DNA from: an uncultured SAR86 cluster bacterium
Lineage (GTDB): Bacteria; Pseudomonadota; Gammaproteobacteria; Magnimaribacterales; AG-339-G14
DNA: 64,000 bases
Reading direction: 5' to 3'
NCBI GenBank assembly: GCA_902625415.1
Contig: CACOBG010000001.1
Span: 236,990-300,989, forward strand
How positions within the stretch are numbered: position 1 is the stretch's first letter; each line of letters begins with the position of its first letter. Shown here in pieces: positions 49,835-60,665 of this stretch. The translations under genes and the position numbers were made by a program. The notes under the pieces are model-generated. The model was not told the DNA's origin. It did not search any database and worked only from the letters and a program-made list of their open reading frames with translations.

Positions 49835-50617
49835 TTAGACAAGTATTTTTCTAAGTGCTTCGCCTGGACTTGGCTCTCGCATCAAACTTTCGCCAATTAG
49901 GAAAGTATGAATGCCTTGCTCTTTAGAAGATAAAATATCTTCTCTTGAGCTAATACCGCTTTCAGACACCACAATCACATCTTTGGATATTTGCTTAGCT
50001 AATTTTATTGCTAAATTTTTATCTACTTCAAATGTTGTGAGATCTCTATTATTGATACCTACTAATCTTGGATCAACGGACAAAGCTGTATTCAATTCAT
50101 CTTCCGAGTGAACTTCAATTAAAACGTCTAGATTTAACTCTTCTGCTAATTGAGAAAAGTCCTTCAATTGTTCTAAATCAAGAGCGGCAACTATCAAAAG
50201 TATACAGTCTCCTCCTGAAGCTTTAGTTTCGTATATTTGATAAGGGTCAATCATGAAATCTTTTCTTAAAATTGGTAATGCAGAGCTGTTTCTTACCATG
50301 TCCAGGTACTCCAATTTTCCTTGAAAAAATGGTTCGTCTGTGAGGATACTTAAAGAGGTGGCGCCATTTGTTTCATAATCCTCGGCAATCTTTTTCGGCT
50401 CAAAGTCTTGCCTTATAAGACCTTTGCTGGGCGATGCCTTTTTAATTTCAGCGATAATAGCTGTTTCTTCCTTAGAAACTTTCTTCGAAATTGCCTCAAT
50501 AAAGCCTCTTTTCTCGTATTTTTCAAAATCTTCCTCTAGAGATGAAATCGGCCTATAAGAATAAGCCTTTTTGACTGTTTCTATAGTAGTTTCTATTATT
50601 TTAGTAAGCTGATTCAT
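49835..50617 (-). CDS. trpC: Indole-3-glycerol phosphate synthase
   Basis: IIAEIKKASPSKGLIR; LRKDFMIDPYQIYE; GINNRDLTTFEVD; VSESGISSREDI. Confidence 0.96.
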   Translation of the reverse strand: MNQLTKIIETTIETVKKAYSYRPISSLEEDFEKYEKRGFIEAISKKVSKEETAIIAEIKKASPSKGLIRQDFEPKKIAEDYETNGATSLSILTDEPFFQGKLEYLDMVRNSSALPILRKDFMIDPYQIYETKASGGDCILLIVAALDLEQLKDFSQLAEELNLDVLIEVHSEDELNTALSVDPRLVGINNRDLTTFEVDKNLAIKLAKQISKDVIVVSESGISSREDILSSKEQGIHTFLIGESLMREPSPGEALRKILV

Positions 50618-51635
50618 TAAAATTATTAGAAAAAGTAGCCAATTCTTTAAGCTTATCTAAGGCTGATCCTGACTTTATTACGTCAATTGCTATCTCAAAT
50701 GCCTTTTCAAAACTATTTACTAAGCCAGACACATAAATTACAGCAGCCGAATTTAAACTTGTTATATCTTCACCGGATTTAAAGCCTTCATTTTGGAGGG
50801 TTGTTTTTATGAGTTCTAGACTTTCTGAAGGAGAGTCTATTTGAAGATCGTTTAAATCATCGTGACAAATATCAAAATCTTTTGGATCAATTTCATACTC
50901 TTTTATTTTATTATTTTCCAATTCCGCAACAAATGTTTTGTCTACTGAACTAATTTCGTCAAGACCATCCTTTGAATGAAAAACCATCGCTTTGATTGTT
51001 CCAAGATTTTTTAAAGTTTCTGCAACAGGCAAAACCCATTTAGGATCATAAACCCCAATACATTGTCTTTTTGCACCTGCAGGATTTGTAAGTGGTCCAA
51101 GCAAATTGAAAATAGTTTTATCGGCAATTCGTTTTCTTACTGGCATGACATATTTCATTCCTGGATGAAAATTTTGAGCGAACATAAATCCAATTCCAAT
51201 TTCCTGAATACATTTAGCAACTTGATTTGGACTGAGACTCAAATTCACATTAGCTGCTTCTAAAACGTCAGCACTGCCACTTTTACCAGTTGCTGTCCTA
51301 TTACCGTGTTTTGCAATTTTTATTTTTGATGCTGCTGATACCAAACCTGCAGTTGTAGATACGTTCATCATACTTTTCCCAAGTCCTCCTGTTCCGCAAC
51401 AGTCAACAAGATCATCTTTCTCCTTCACATCAACTTTTAAAGATGCAGCTCTCATTGCTAAAACAGCTCCAGTTAATTCATCTGATGTTTCTCCTTTTCC
51501 CGAAAGGTTAAGAAGAAAGTTTTCAATCTCTTGATCTGAAATCTTTCCAACAAAAATATCTTGCATGACGTATGCAGTTTCTTCCTGAGAAAGATTTTTT
51601 GAAGAAACTTTAGATATGATTTCGGTTGAATTCAT
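50601..51635 (-). CDS. trpD: Anthranilate phosphoribosyltransferase
   Basis: DCCGTGGLGKSMMNVSTTAG; KHGNRTATGKSGSADVLEA; NLLGPLTNPAG. Confidence 0.96.
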   Translation of the reverse strand: MNSTEIISKVSSKNLSQEETAYVMQDIFVGKISDQEIENFLLNLSGKGETSDELTGAVLAMRAASLKVDVKEKDDLVDCCGTGGLGKSMMNVSTTAGLVSAASKIKIAKHGNRTATGKSGSADVLEAANVNLSLSPNQVAKCIQEIGIGFMFAQNFHPGMKYVMPVRKRIADKTIFNLLGPLTNPAGAKRQCIGVYDPKWVLPVAETLKNLGTIKAMVFHSKDGLDEISSVDKTFVAELENNKIKEYEIDPKDFDICHDDLNDLQIDSPSESLELIKTTLQNEGFKSGEDITSLNSAAVIYVSGLVNSFEKAFEIAIDVIKSGSALDKLKELATFSNNFNESAY

Positions 51636-52198
51636 ATTGTATTTAAAAAATTAGAAAGAAGTTTTTTCCCATCCTCGGTCATGATTGATTCTGGATGAAA
51701 CTGAACTCCACTCACATTCAATTTGCTATGTTGAATTCCCATAATAGAACCATCAACGGTTCTCGCGTTAACAATAAAATCTTCAGAAAGGGTTTTTTCC
51801 TCAATGACTAAGGAATGATATCTAGTTGCAGTGAAATTATCAGGCATGCCTTCAAATAAGAAATTGCCATCATGCTGTATTTCGGAGGTCTTGCCATGCA
51901 TAAGTTCTTTAGCTTTTATGATATTTGCACCAAAGACTGCTCCTATGGCTTGATGTCCCAAACATACGCCTAAAATAGGCTTATTTTCCTTAAAGGAATC
52001 AATAACTTGCATTGATATCCCAGACTCTTTTGGGGTGCAAGGTCCTGGGGAAATTACTATATATCTAGGATCCAATTTCTTTATTTCATCTATCGTTATT
52101 TGGTCGTTTCTAAAGGTTTTAACCTCTTCACCTAACTCTCCAAAGTACTGAACAAGGTTATAAGTAAAAGAGTCGTAATTGTCGATCATCAATAACAT
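51632..52198 (-). CDS. trpG: Anthranilate synthase glutamine amidotransferase component
   Basis: LLMIDNYDSFTYNLVQYFGELG; SPGPCTPKESGIS; GVCLGHQAIG; GVQFHPESIMTEDGK. Confidence 0.96.
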   Translation of the reverse strand: MLLMIDNYDSFTYNLVQYFGELGEEVKTFRNDQITIDEIKKLDPRYIVISPGPCTPKESGISMQVIDSFKENKPILGVCLGHQAIGAVFGANIIKAKELMHGKTSEIQHDGNFLFEGMPDNFTATRYHSLVIEEKTLSEDFIVNARTVDGSIMGIQHSKLNVSGVQFHPESIMTEDGKKLLSNFLNTI

Positions 52199-53650
52199 TC
52201 AAGAACCTATATTATTAATTGCTTTGACTATTGCCATTGATTTATTGTTTACTTCTTCCCATTCATGTTCTGCAACAGAATCGGCAACTATGCCTCCACC
52301 AGCTCCAACATATATTTTTTTATCTTTGATGACAGCACTTCTAATGACAATAGCAGTATCCATATTACCTGACCAAGATATGTACCCTACTGCACCGCCA
52401 TATATTCTTCTTCTTGAAACTTCTAGTTCATCAATAATTTCCATGGCCCTGACTTTGGGAGCGCCTGTCAGAGTTCCTGCCGGGAAAGTTGCTCTTAGTG
52501 CGTCTATCGGAGAAATATTGTCTCTAACCTTTCCGACTACATTGGAGACCAAATGCATTACATGAGAGTATCTTTCAATAATCATTTTTTCATTTGTATT
52601 TACTGACCCAACTTCAGCGACTCTTCCGATATCGTTGCGACCTAAATCTATCAGCATTAAATGTTCCGCCAATTCTTTAGGATCATTTTTGAGTTCGTCC
52701 TCAAGTTGTTGGTCTTCTTTTTCATTTTTTCCTCTAGGTTTGGTTCCAGCAATTGGTCTGACGGTAATATCACCATGCTCAAGTCTTACTAAAATTTCTG
52801 GAGATGATCCAACTAATTGGTAATCTCCAAAATCCAAGAAAAACATGTAAGGAGAAGGATTTAATTTTCTAAGGGATTTATAGAGTTCAAAAGGAGGAAG
52901 ATTGAAATCTGCTGATCTTTCTTGAGCAAAGACAACCTGCATTACATCTCCCTCAATTATATAGTCCTTTATTTTTTCAATACACTTTGTGTATTGTTCG
53001 AAATTCATATTTGATTTGAAAGTTATTTCATTTTTGGATTTAACTTCTTCATTTTTACTATCATCTTGAGATTCTAGTCTTTCTATCAACTCATCAATCT
53101 CGCTAAATGTTTCTGAGTATGAATTTTCAATATTTGGATTTGAATAAAAAACAACTTCTAAAGTTTTTTCTAAGTTATCAAAAATCATCACTTTGTCAGA
53201 AATAAGTAAATTTATATCTTCTATTTCATGAGCTTCATTTTTTGAAGTATTTTGAAGTTTAGTTTCTATTAACCTAATTGATTCATAGCCAAAAAAACCA
53301 ACTAATCCTCCTGAAAAAATTGGTAAATCTCCTGTATCAGGGTAAAAATTTTCTTCTAAATAATTTTCAATAAATTTTAAGGGATCAGATGAGGAAATTT
53401 TTTCTTCAATACCCTTTAAATTTAGAAAAATTTCAGAATTCTTAACTTTAATTGAAGATTCAGAGGGTAATCCAATAATAGAGTATCTACCCCATTTCAT
53501 GTCAACTTCTGCAGATTCAAGAAAATATGAGCCTTTTGACTTGAATTTATCAAAAATATCAATAGGTATAAGCTTTTCAGCCTTAATTTTCTTTGATAAA
53601 GGTACACGATTATATGTACCTTTATGACTGTAGAATTCCTTTTCTTCCAT
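52199..53650 (-). CDS. trpE: Anthranilate synthase component I
   Basis: YNRVPLSKKI; VRPIAGTKPRGKN; DLGRNDIGRV; FPAGTLTGAPKVRAMEII. Confidence 0.96.
   Translation of the reverse strand: MEEKEFYSHKGTYNRVPLSKKIKAEKLIPIDIFDKFKSKGSYFLESAEVDMKWGRYSIIGLPSESSIKVKNSEIFLNLKGIEEKISSSDPLKFIENYLEENFYPDTGDLPIFSGGLVGFFGYESIRLIETKLQNTSKNEAHEIEDINLLISDKVMIFDNLEKTLEVVFYSNPNIENSYSETFSEIDELIERLESQDDSKNEEVKSKNEITFKSNMNFEQYTKCIEKIKDYIIEGDVMQVVFAQERSADFNLPPFELYKSLRKLNPSPYMFFLDFGDYQLVGSSPEILVRLEHGDITVRPIAGTKPRGKNEKEDQQLEDELKNDPKELAEHLMLIDLGRNDIGRVAEVGSVNTNEKMIIERYSHVMHLVSNVVGKVRDNISPIDALRATFPAGTLTGAPKVRAMEIIDELEVSRRRIYGGAVGYISWSGNMDTAIVIRSAVIKDKKIYVGAGGGIVADSVAEHEWEEVNNKSMAIVKAINNIGS
53596..53625. repeat. Perfect 11-bp inverted repeat inside the 5' end of trpE
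   Basis: ATAAAGGTACA-CGATTATA-TGTACCTTTAT. Confidence 0.85.
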
Positions 53651-54058
53651 TTAATTTAGGATTAGTTTTGAATTATCCTTAACATTATGTGAAGAAAACC
53701 AGCCTTTAGATAGTTCTAAAGCATATTTAGCAGGTTCCGATGAGCAAACAGAATTAAGCGATCTTGGAGATAGTTCCTTTACTTCAATCAAAGTCATATC
53801 TTCTCTAAAAAAACCAAGGTCTAAAGGAATGTAAGTATTTTTCATCCACATGCATCTCCTACCTGCATTTTTCCAAACGAACAACATTCCATCTGAATTT
53901 GATAAATCTTTTCTATACATGAGACCTTTTGATTTTTCTCTCTGAGAAATAGCCAATTCTACGCATAAATTTACTTTCTCAATAGAAATTGAACTGCATT
54001 GTTTATCAGAACTAGCTAAAACTGGAGTCAGTAAAAAGAGAAAAAGTAATTTAATCAA
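53651..54058 (-). CDS. Secreted DUF192 family protein
   Basis: [41 protein letters not shown]. Confidence 0.9.
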   Translation of the reverse strand: MIKLLFLFLLTPVLASSDKQCSSISIEKVNLCVELAISQREKSKGLMYRKDLSNSDGMLFVWKNAGRRCMWMKNTYIPLDLGFFREDMTLIEVKELSPRSLNSVCSSEPAKYALELSKGWFSSHNVKDNSKLILN

Positions 54059-54719
54059 TTAAAGATTTTAAATTTGAGATTGTGTCTTGATAATCTTTTG
54101 TATTAAAAATTGCAGAGCCTGCAACAAAAGTATCGGCGCCTGCCTTAGATACCTCCGAAATATTTTCTTTTGAAATGCCTCCGTCTACTTCTAACCTAAT
54201 TTCTTTATCTAGTGAATCGATTTTCTTTCTGAGCTTTTTAATTTTAGGCATTGTTGAATCTATGAACTTTTGCCCTCCAAAACCAGGGTTAACACTCATT
54301 AGTAAAACTAAATCTAACTCAGGCAGAATTGAATTTATTGTACTTAACGGTGTAGCTGGATTAAGAACCATACCAGCTTTTAAATCATAATTTTTTATCG
54401 TTTGAACGCATTTGTGAATATGTTCAGTTGCTTCTGGATGAAAACTTATAACTGACGCGCCTGCTTCAGCAAAATCATCAATCAGCCTTTCTACTGGCTT
54501 AACCATCAAATGCACATCAATTGGAGCTTTTATTCCATAATCAATTAAGGACTTACATACCATAGGACCAATTGTAAGATTGGGTACATAGTGATTATCC
54601 ATTACATCAAAGTGAACCCAATCAGCACCAGCCGACAATACAGCATCAACTTCTTTGCCTAGCTGCGAAAAGTCTGCAGATAAAATTGATGGTGCGATTA
54701 CATTCTTTTGTTTGGCCAT
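54051..54719 (-). CDS. rpe: Ribulose-phosphate 3-epimerase
   Basis: [51 protein letters not shown]. Confidence 0.97.
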   Translation of the reverse strand: MAKQKNVIAPSILSADFSQLGKEVDAVLSAGADWVHFDVMDNHYVPNLTIGPMVCKSLIDYGIKAPIDVHLMVKPVERLIDDFAEAGASVISFHPEATEHIHKCVQTIKNYDLKAGMVLNPATPLSTINSILPELDLVLLMSVNPGFGGQKFIDSTMPKIKKLRKKIDSLDKEIRLEVDGGISKENISEVSKAGADTFVAGSAIFNTKDYQDTISNLKSLID

Positions 54720-54732
54720 AAACAGAAGTTTA

Positions 54733-55392
54733 CTATTCGACTACTAACCCGTCTAACAAGTTCAATTCTTTTTTTGAGTTTAAATTTACTAAATCGCCTG
54801 AATAAATCTCTCCTGTAACTTCATTTTGTTTTACATATTTTTGAAGTAAATCAGTCCACAAATCATAGTAATCCTCTTTAAAACCTTTAAAAATTTTTGG
54901 ATTTATTACAGCAATGCCAGCATAAGTTAAATTGTTTTTTGTTTTTGAATTTTTTACGATGCCGGCTTCAAGGTATGCATCTTTTGATTTTTCTTCTCTA
55001 ACAAAAATCAAATGAGCCGCTTTTTTCAATTTAAAGTCTAAAAATTTTTCAAAAGGATAATCACTCCAAAGATCTCCGCTGATTAACAAAAAAGGTTCTT
55101 TTTGAATAATATTTTTAGCTGCTACTAGGGCCCCGCCAGTGCCTTTAATTTCTTCCTCATGAGAATAAGTGATTTTTAAACCATATTTTTTCCCTGAACC
55201 CACCGATCTAATAATTTTATTTGATAGATAATGAGTGTTAATAACTATATTTTTGAAACCTGCCTTTCTGATCCTTATAAGGTTCCAATGAATAAGAGGT
55301 TTTTTTTTGATTTTTATCAATGGCTTAGGCAATTTTTCTGTAAAAGGTCTTAGCCTTTTTCCAAAACCAGCTGCCAGAATAAAAATTTTCAT
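54733..55392 (-). CDS. murU: MurU-like N-acetylmuramate-1-phosphate uridylyltransferase
   Basis: [34 protein letters not shown]; pair with amgK next to lptD. Confidence 0.85.
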   Translation of the reverse strand: MKIFILAAGFGKRLRPFTEKLPKPLIKIKKKPLIHWNLIRIRKAGFKNIVINTHYLSNKIIRSVGSGKKYGLKITYSHEEEIKGTGGALVAAKNIIQKEPFLLISGDLWSDYPFEKFLDFKLKKAAHLIFVREEKSKDAYLEAGIVKNSKTKNNLTYAGIAVINPKIFKGFKEDYYDLWTDLLQKYVKQNEVTGEIYSGDLVNLNSKKELNLLDGLVVE

Positions 55393-56408
55393 AGTGTTTT
55401 TAACCTTTGCTCCAAAATAGGTATTAAGTTTTTAAAGAAATCACTATATCGTTTTGTCTCATCATATTCTAAAGAAGTAGTCATTAAATATTTAAGAATG
55501 GTCTTAAAATCTTTCAATCTCTCTGACCTTTTTAATTCTAAAAATACTTTGGATAATTTACCTAAGATCCTTGTCTGTCTTTGAAGACTAGCAATATCAA
55601 CCATTCTTTTTACTTCTGCAGTTTTAAGTGAAGCGGTTTTAACAATTCGAGAATTTTCTACATAGAAATCAAGCCAATCTAATATTTCTTCTTTGGTCCA
55701 CTTCTTATAAAGATCTTTGAAGATCGAAGCTAAATCTATTCCCAAAGGCCCTATCAAAGCATCTTGAAAATCAATTACACCAATTTTTTTTTCTGACAAT
55801 GAAATTAGATTTCTTGATTCAAAGTCATAATGATTTATGACCTTTGGATGATCTTTGAGCTCGGAAATGATTATCGAATAAAATTCGTCAATTTCTTCTT
55901 TTAAGTTTTCAAACTCAGGTACCTCTAAAAACTCTTCTAAAAAAAATTTTTTAAATAGGTATAAATTATTTTCTGTAATTTTTTCAAAATCAGAAAATAT
56001 GCTTTCGTCTAACTTTATTACTTCAATTTTATGAATCTGTTCTATAGCTAATTTGATTAATTTTTTTGAATTTTTCTTATTCAAATAAAATTGCAAAACG
56101 TCATCGCCAAAATCTTCGACGATCAAATTTCCAAGCGAGTCGTTTTTAAAATAAATGACTGGCACATTAACATTTGCCTTTTTAAAAATTTTTGCTTTTG
56201 TGTAAAAAGACTCAATACTTTCATCTATTCCCTCAGGAACCACCATTAATATGGAGCTTTTATCTTTGAAAGGAATTCGAAAAAATGTTCTTTGACTGGA
56301 CTCTATTCGAAGTTTTTGACCTTTAGAGAGAATTTCTCTATTTGACGCACCAATACTCTCTGATATCCAATTCAGGGATTCAGCAGAAATTTCGCCTGAC
56401 TGAATCAA
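55389..56408 (-). CDS. amgK: AmgK-like sugar kinase (aminoglycoside phosphotransferase family)
   Basis: INHYDFESRNLI and VIDFQDALIGPLGIDLASIF kinase motifs; overlaps murU. Confidence 0.83.
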   Translation of the reverse strand: MIQSGEISAESLNWISESIGASNREILSKGQKLRIESSQRTFFRIPFKDKSSILMVVPEGIDESIESFYTKAKIFKKANVNVPVIYFKNDSLGNLIVEDFGDDVLQFYLNKKNSKKLIKLAIEQIHKIEVIKLDESIFSDFEKITENNLYLFKKFFLEEFLEVPEFENLKEEIDEFYSIIISELKDHPKVINHYDFESRNLISLSEKKIGVIDFQDALIGPLGIDLASIFKDLYKKWTKEEILDWLDFYVENSRIVKTASLKTAEVKRMVDIASLQRQTRILGKLSKVFLELKRSERLKDFKTILKYLMTTSLEYDETKRYSDFFKNLIPILEQRLKTL

Positions 56409-56412
56409 AGCT

Positions 56413-57273
56413 TCAGGAGTCTATCGCCGCCTGAGGGGGAGGAATGTCATCTGGCACAAAAAAGTCTGGCGCTAACTGAGCAAAAGGTACTTCCGCATAT
56501 TTTGAAAAGTCTTTTACCCCATTATCTGCTAGTAAATTATCATCTATACAAAAGTTACCGGTGAACTCTTTAGAGTCTTTTGTGAGAATTACATAGGCTG
56601 CATCTGCCATAATTTCTGGGGTTCGAGAGACTTTAACAGTTTCATCTCCGCCAAGTATGTTTTTTACTGCTGCGGTTGCGATAGCGGTTCTGGGCCACAA
56701 AGCATTAACTGCAACACCTTGTTCTTTAAATTCTTCTGCCATTCCCAAAACACAAAGACTCATCCCAAATTTAGCAATCGAGTAAGCCACACTATTTGCA
56801 AACCATTTAGGATTCATATCCAAAGGAGGTGACAAATTCAAAATATGTGGATTTTCAGCTTTTAGCAAAAAAGGTAAACACTTCTTTGAAGTTAAAAAAG
56901 TTCCCCTTGCATTTATTTGGTTCATTAAATCGTATCTTTTCATGTCGGTTTGGAGAGTATTAGTCAATTGAATAGCACTGGCATTATTTACACATATATC
57001 AATCCCTCCAAAATGATCAGCTCCCTTGTTTACAGCTTCTTCCAATTGATCTTCAAACCTGACATCACATAGAACAGGAAAAGCCTTTCCTCCAGCTTCT
57101 TCAATTTCTTCAGCGGCTGTATAAATTGTTCCTGGAAGTTTTGGGTGCGGTTCAGCTGTTTTAGCAGCTAAAATCACATTTGCTCCATCTTCAGCAGCTT
57201 TTTTAGCAATTGCTAGTCCGATTCCTCTAGAGGCTCCTGAAACGAATAAAGTTTTGTTTGTTAATTTGCTCAT
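56413..57273 (-). CDS. Short-chain dehydrogenase/reductase (HSDL2-like)
   Basis: TLFVSGASRGIGLAIAKKAA; NNASAIQL; VAYSIAKFGMSLCVLGMAEEF; WPRTAIATAAVKNILGG. Confidence 0.87.
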   Translation of the reverse strand: MSKLTNKTLFVSGASRGIGLAIAKKAAEDGANVILAAKTAEPHPKLPGTIYTAAEEIEEAGGKAFPVLCDVRFEDQLEEAVNKGADHFGGIDICVNNASAIQLTNTLQTDMKRYDLMNQINARGTFLTSKKCLPFLLKAENPHILNLSPPLDMNPKWFANSVAYSIAKFGMSLCVLGMAEEFKEQGVAVNALWPRTAIATAAVKNILGGDETVKVSRTPEIMADAAYVILTKDSKEFTGNFCIDDNLLADNGVKDFSKYAEVPFAQLAPDFFVPDDIPPPQAAIDS

Positions 57274-57363
57274 AAAAGTTCCTTTTTAAAAGAATTATTT
57301 TAAACAGAATTAAAATTCTGTATATCTCTAATATTAAATACTTTTAAAGGTAAAATAGCATTC

Positions 57364-59412
57364 TTGAATAAGATATTTAATTTTCTTTTTTTCACTGCTT
57401 TTTATTTTGGAAGCATTTTTGCTTCTAATATTGAATTTAAGGCTGATAAGACTTCTTTTGACACTAAAAATGAACTTCTGTTACTTGAAGGTAATGTCTC
57501 TCTGAAAATAGAAAATCTTTTTTTTAAAGCCGATCAAGTAAGTTTAGATAATAAAAATAAAGTATTTTCCAGCGAAAAGATTAGTTTTTCTTCCTTAGAT
57601 GACTTTCTTTATGGGCAAACTAAGTTTGTAAGTATTTCTGAAAATGAAACGATAATGAAGGATGTTGAATTTTCAAGCTGTCCTTGTGCAGATAAAATTT
57701 GGTGGGTTGAGTCGGAAGAATTGAGATTCCTAAATAGCAATAACACCCTTACAGCAAAAAAAAGTAAGCTTAAAGTTCAAGGTAGGACTCTAGCGTATTT
57801 GAATAATACAAATTTCCCTATAAGCGCAAAAAGAAAAAGCGGTATTCTTCTTCCAGAAATCTCCATAAATGAAAGATCGGGTCTTGATGTAAAAATTCCG
57901 GTTTATCTCAATCTTAAAGAAAATCTTGACCTTTCTGTTGAGCCGAGATTGATGACTCAGAGAGGTTATGGATTAACAAACCAACTTAGATATTTAGGTC
58001 AAGGCTATGAGGGATATTTTAATTCTTCTTTTTTAAAAGATAATGAATCGTCATTCAATATTCTTGAAAGAGATGATTTTAGGTGGTCGTATAACTTTTT
58101 TCATGAGCAAAGATTTAGAGACTCAATATTTTTAAATTTTGATATTTCTTCTTCAGGGGATCCGTTTTATCTATCAGACTTGGGAAGTTTTCTCAGCGGC
58201 CTATCGAGAACTTACATATTGCCTCAAAAAATCGATTTAAATTTTTTTAATAAGAACTTGAAAATAAAAACGGATTTCAACTCTTTCAAGCTAACTAATC
58301 CACTTGCAAAAAACCAATTTCAAAGACTTCCTGGGTTGGAGCTTAATTATTTTTTAAATAAAGACAAATTAAATTTCAACCTCAATATGGATTTTGCTTT
58401 TTTTAGCAAAGGCGGTGCCTTTAGAAATGCTGATAAACAAAGCATTATGAGAATCAACTTAAAACCTGAGATTTCTCATGCTTTTACCAAAAATAATTAT
58501 TTCTTGAGAACTTCTCTTGCTATAAATTATTCTTACAAAGATTACGACAACAAAAATTTTAGTGAATTTCTTCCTATTTTATATTTGGATCAATCTCTGA
58601 AGTTTTTTAAAAAAAACAAAACTTCTAAAGTTTATATTGAGCCTTTTTTGAATTTAGCCATATCTGATCATAAAAAAATTATTAACGAAGTAAAGGTTGA
58701 CTCTGGTTTGAAGCTCTCTTCTATAAATGAAGGTCAAACATTTGGGGATGTATTCATGAGCTATCAAAAAGATATAAATGTTGGATCTAAATTTTCAGTT
58801 TTTGATGCTAATAAAAGTAAGTTAAAGATAAAGCTTGAAAAGCTCTACACAGTAGGTACTAAAAGTTTGTTTTATAAAAATTTAAAGATAGATTTTCCGG
58901 ATCCATTTTCTTTGGAAATAGATTATAGAAAGAATAAAAAAATACATTACATTTCAAAAATATCTGTTGATAGTGAAAATAACTTTAGCTCCTATAAAAA
59001 TACTCTAAATTTTAATTCCGATGATTACAGACTTTCTTTAAGGCACAGTCTCATAAAAAATATTCAAATTTTTGACTTTGATCAAAATTCAATCAGCAAG
59101 AAAGAAATTAACTCTTTAGAATTAGCTGCTTCTTTAAATTTCTCAAAAAATTGGAGTGGTGGATTTAAATTCATCAACGATATTGAAACAAAAAAAAATA
59201 TCTCTAATGTATTTTCAATTGATTATGAAAATGATGGAATTATTGTTGGTATTGCCTATATGAAATCTTTGGAGCTAGATTGGATAAGTATTTTGGAAAA
59301 AGATATATTTAAAGATTATCATAAAGACCGTTTGAGAATTTATTTTGAACTCAAGGGGCTAGGATCTCTTGGAAGGCCAAAAGAAAGTTATTTAAAAAGA
59401 AGAACGCTATGA
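57364..59412 (+). CDS. lptD: LPS assembly protein LptD (short, lacks C-terminal Cys pair)
   Basis: TTG start; OstA-like N-terminus; KRKSGILLPEI; C-terminal FELKGLGSLG; immediately upstream of surA. Confidence 0.85.
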   Translation: MNKIFNFLFFTAFYFGSIFASNIEFKADKTSFDTKNELLLLEGNVSLKIENLFFKADQVSLDNKNKVFSSEKISFSSLDDFLYGQTKFVSISENETIMKDVEFSSCPCADKIWWVESEELRFLNSNNTLTAKKSKLKVQGRTLAYLNNTNFPISAKRKSGILLPEISINERSGLDVKIPVYLNLKENLDLSVEPRLMTQRGYGLTNQLRYLGQGYEGYFNSSFLKDNESSFNILERDDFRWSYNFFHEQRFRDSIFLNFDISSSGDPFYLSDLGSFLSGLSRTYILPQKIDLNFFNKNLKIKTDFNSFKLTNPLAKNQFQRLPGLELNYFLNKDKLNFNLNMDFAFFSKGGAFRNADKQSIMRINLKPEISHAFTKNNYFLRTSLAINYSYKDYDNKNFSEFLPILYLDQSLKFFKKNKTSKVYIEPFLNLAISDHKKIINEVKVDSGLKLSSINEGQTFGDVFMSYQKDINVGSKFSVFDANKSKLKIKLEKLYTVGTKSLFYKNLKIDFPDPFSLEIDYRKNKKIHYISKISVDSENNFSSYKNTLNFNSDDYRLSLRHSLIKNIQIFDFDQNSISKKEINSLELAASLNFSKNWSGGFKFINDIETKKNISNVFSIDYENDGIIVGIAYMKSLELDWISILEKDIFKDYHKDRLRIYFELKGLGSLGRPKESYLKRRTL

Positions 59413-60665
59413 TTTTAAGAACATTAATATTCCTTTGTTTCGCAAATACAATAGTTTCAGACATAAGTTTTATAGATCGGATTGCGATTATTGTCGACGA
59501 AGGAATAATTATGGAATCTGAATTAAATGAAGCTTTAGAAAATACAGTAAAGAATTTTGAAGAAAGTGGTGAAAGGCTTCCTCCTAAGGAAATTCTTTTT
59601 TCGAGAGTTACCGAAAGATTGATAATGGATGAAATACTTTTGCAAAAAGGTGAGAAATTTGGAATCAGAATAAGTGATCAAGAACTTAATGAGTCCTTAG
59701 TAAGATACGCTAAAGAGGACGGTCTTAGTCTGCAGGAATTGAAAAAGAAAATTGAAGGTGAAAATAACTCATTCAAAGACTTTAGAGAGTCATTGAAGAA
59801 AGAAATGATTATCAGGAGAGTTCAATCAGGTTTAGTAAGGCCAAAAATTATTGTCTCAGATCAGGAATTGATGAATTACATTGACTCTGTTGAAGGTCAA
59901 AACTTAATATCCATTGAATATAAGATTAATCAAATTTTATTAAAAAATGACAATGATGAAGAAAATCAAAGCAAAGCTTTGGAAGTCATTAAAGAGATAA
60001 ATAATGGACTATCGTTTTCAGAAGCGACAAAAAAATATTCAAGCTTATTCAACAATGGAGACAATGGGAATTTAAACTGGAGAAAAAAGTCAAATATTCC
60101 TACTTTATTTGTGGACCATTTGAACAAAATGGAAAAAATGGAAGTTTACGGGCCAATAAAAAGTGGAGCCGGGCTTCATCTACTTCAATTAGAAGATATC
60201 AGAGGCGAAACTATTCAGATTGAATCTCAAACACTTGTTCAACATATTCTCATAGAAGAATCTGAAATTAGAAGTGAAAAACAATCAAAAGATCTAATAA
60301 ATGAATTGTATGAAAGACAAAGCAAAGGGGAAGAAATGAGCATCTTGGCGAGAGTGTATTCTGATGATCCCGGCTCAAAGCTAGATGGAGGAAAGCTCGA
60401 TTGGGCTCCTGAGGGGATTTATGATAAAACTTTTGAAAAGGTAATGATGGAGACAAAAATTGGTGATGTAAGTAAACCATTTAAAAGTGCTTTCGGTTGG
60501 CATTTTTTGAAAGTCTTGGATAGAAGAGAAAAAAATATTTCAGATGAACGTTTGAAAGATAAGGCTTTTGGCATTCTTTTTCAAAGAAAATATAGAGAAC
60601 AACTGCAAAATACTCTTGAAGAGATAAGATCTGAAGCTTTCGTAGACATAAAAATTTCTTCATGA
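59409..60665 (+). CDS. surA: Periplasmic chaperone/PPIase SurA
   Basis: DRIAIIVDEGIIMESELNEAL; two parvulin domains (QHILIEESEIRSEKQ; YSDDPGSKLDGGKLDWAPEG). Confidence 0.93.
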   Translation: MILRTLIFLCFANTIVSDISFIDRIAIIVDEGIIMESELNEALENTVKNFEESGERLPPKEILFSRVTERLIMDEILLQKGEKFGIRISDQELNESLVRYAKEDGLSLQELKKKIEGENNSFKDFRESLKKEMIIRRVQSGLVRPKIIVSDQELMNYIDSVEGQNLISIEYKINQILLKNDNDEENQSKALEVIKEINNGLSFSEATKKYSSLFNNGDNGNLNWRKKSNIPTLFVDHLNKMEKMEVYGPIKSGAGLHLLQLEDIRGETIQIESQTLVQHILIEESEIRSEKQSKDLINELYERQSKGEEMSILARVYSDDPGSKLDGGKLDWAPEGIYDKTFEKVMMETKIGDVSKPFKSAFGWHFLKVLDRREKNISDERLKDKAFGILFQRKYREQLQNTLEEIRSEAFVDIKISS

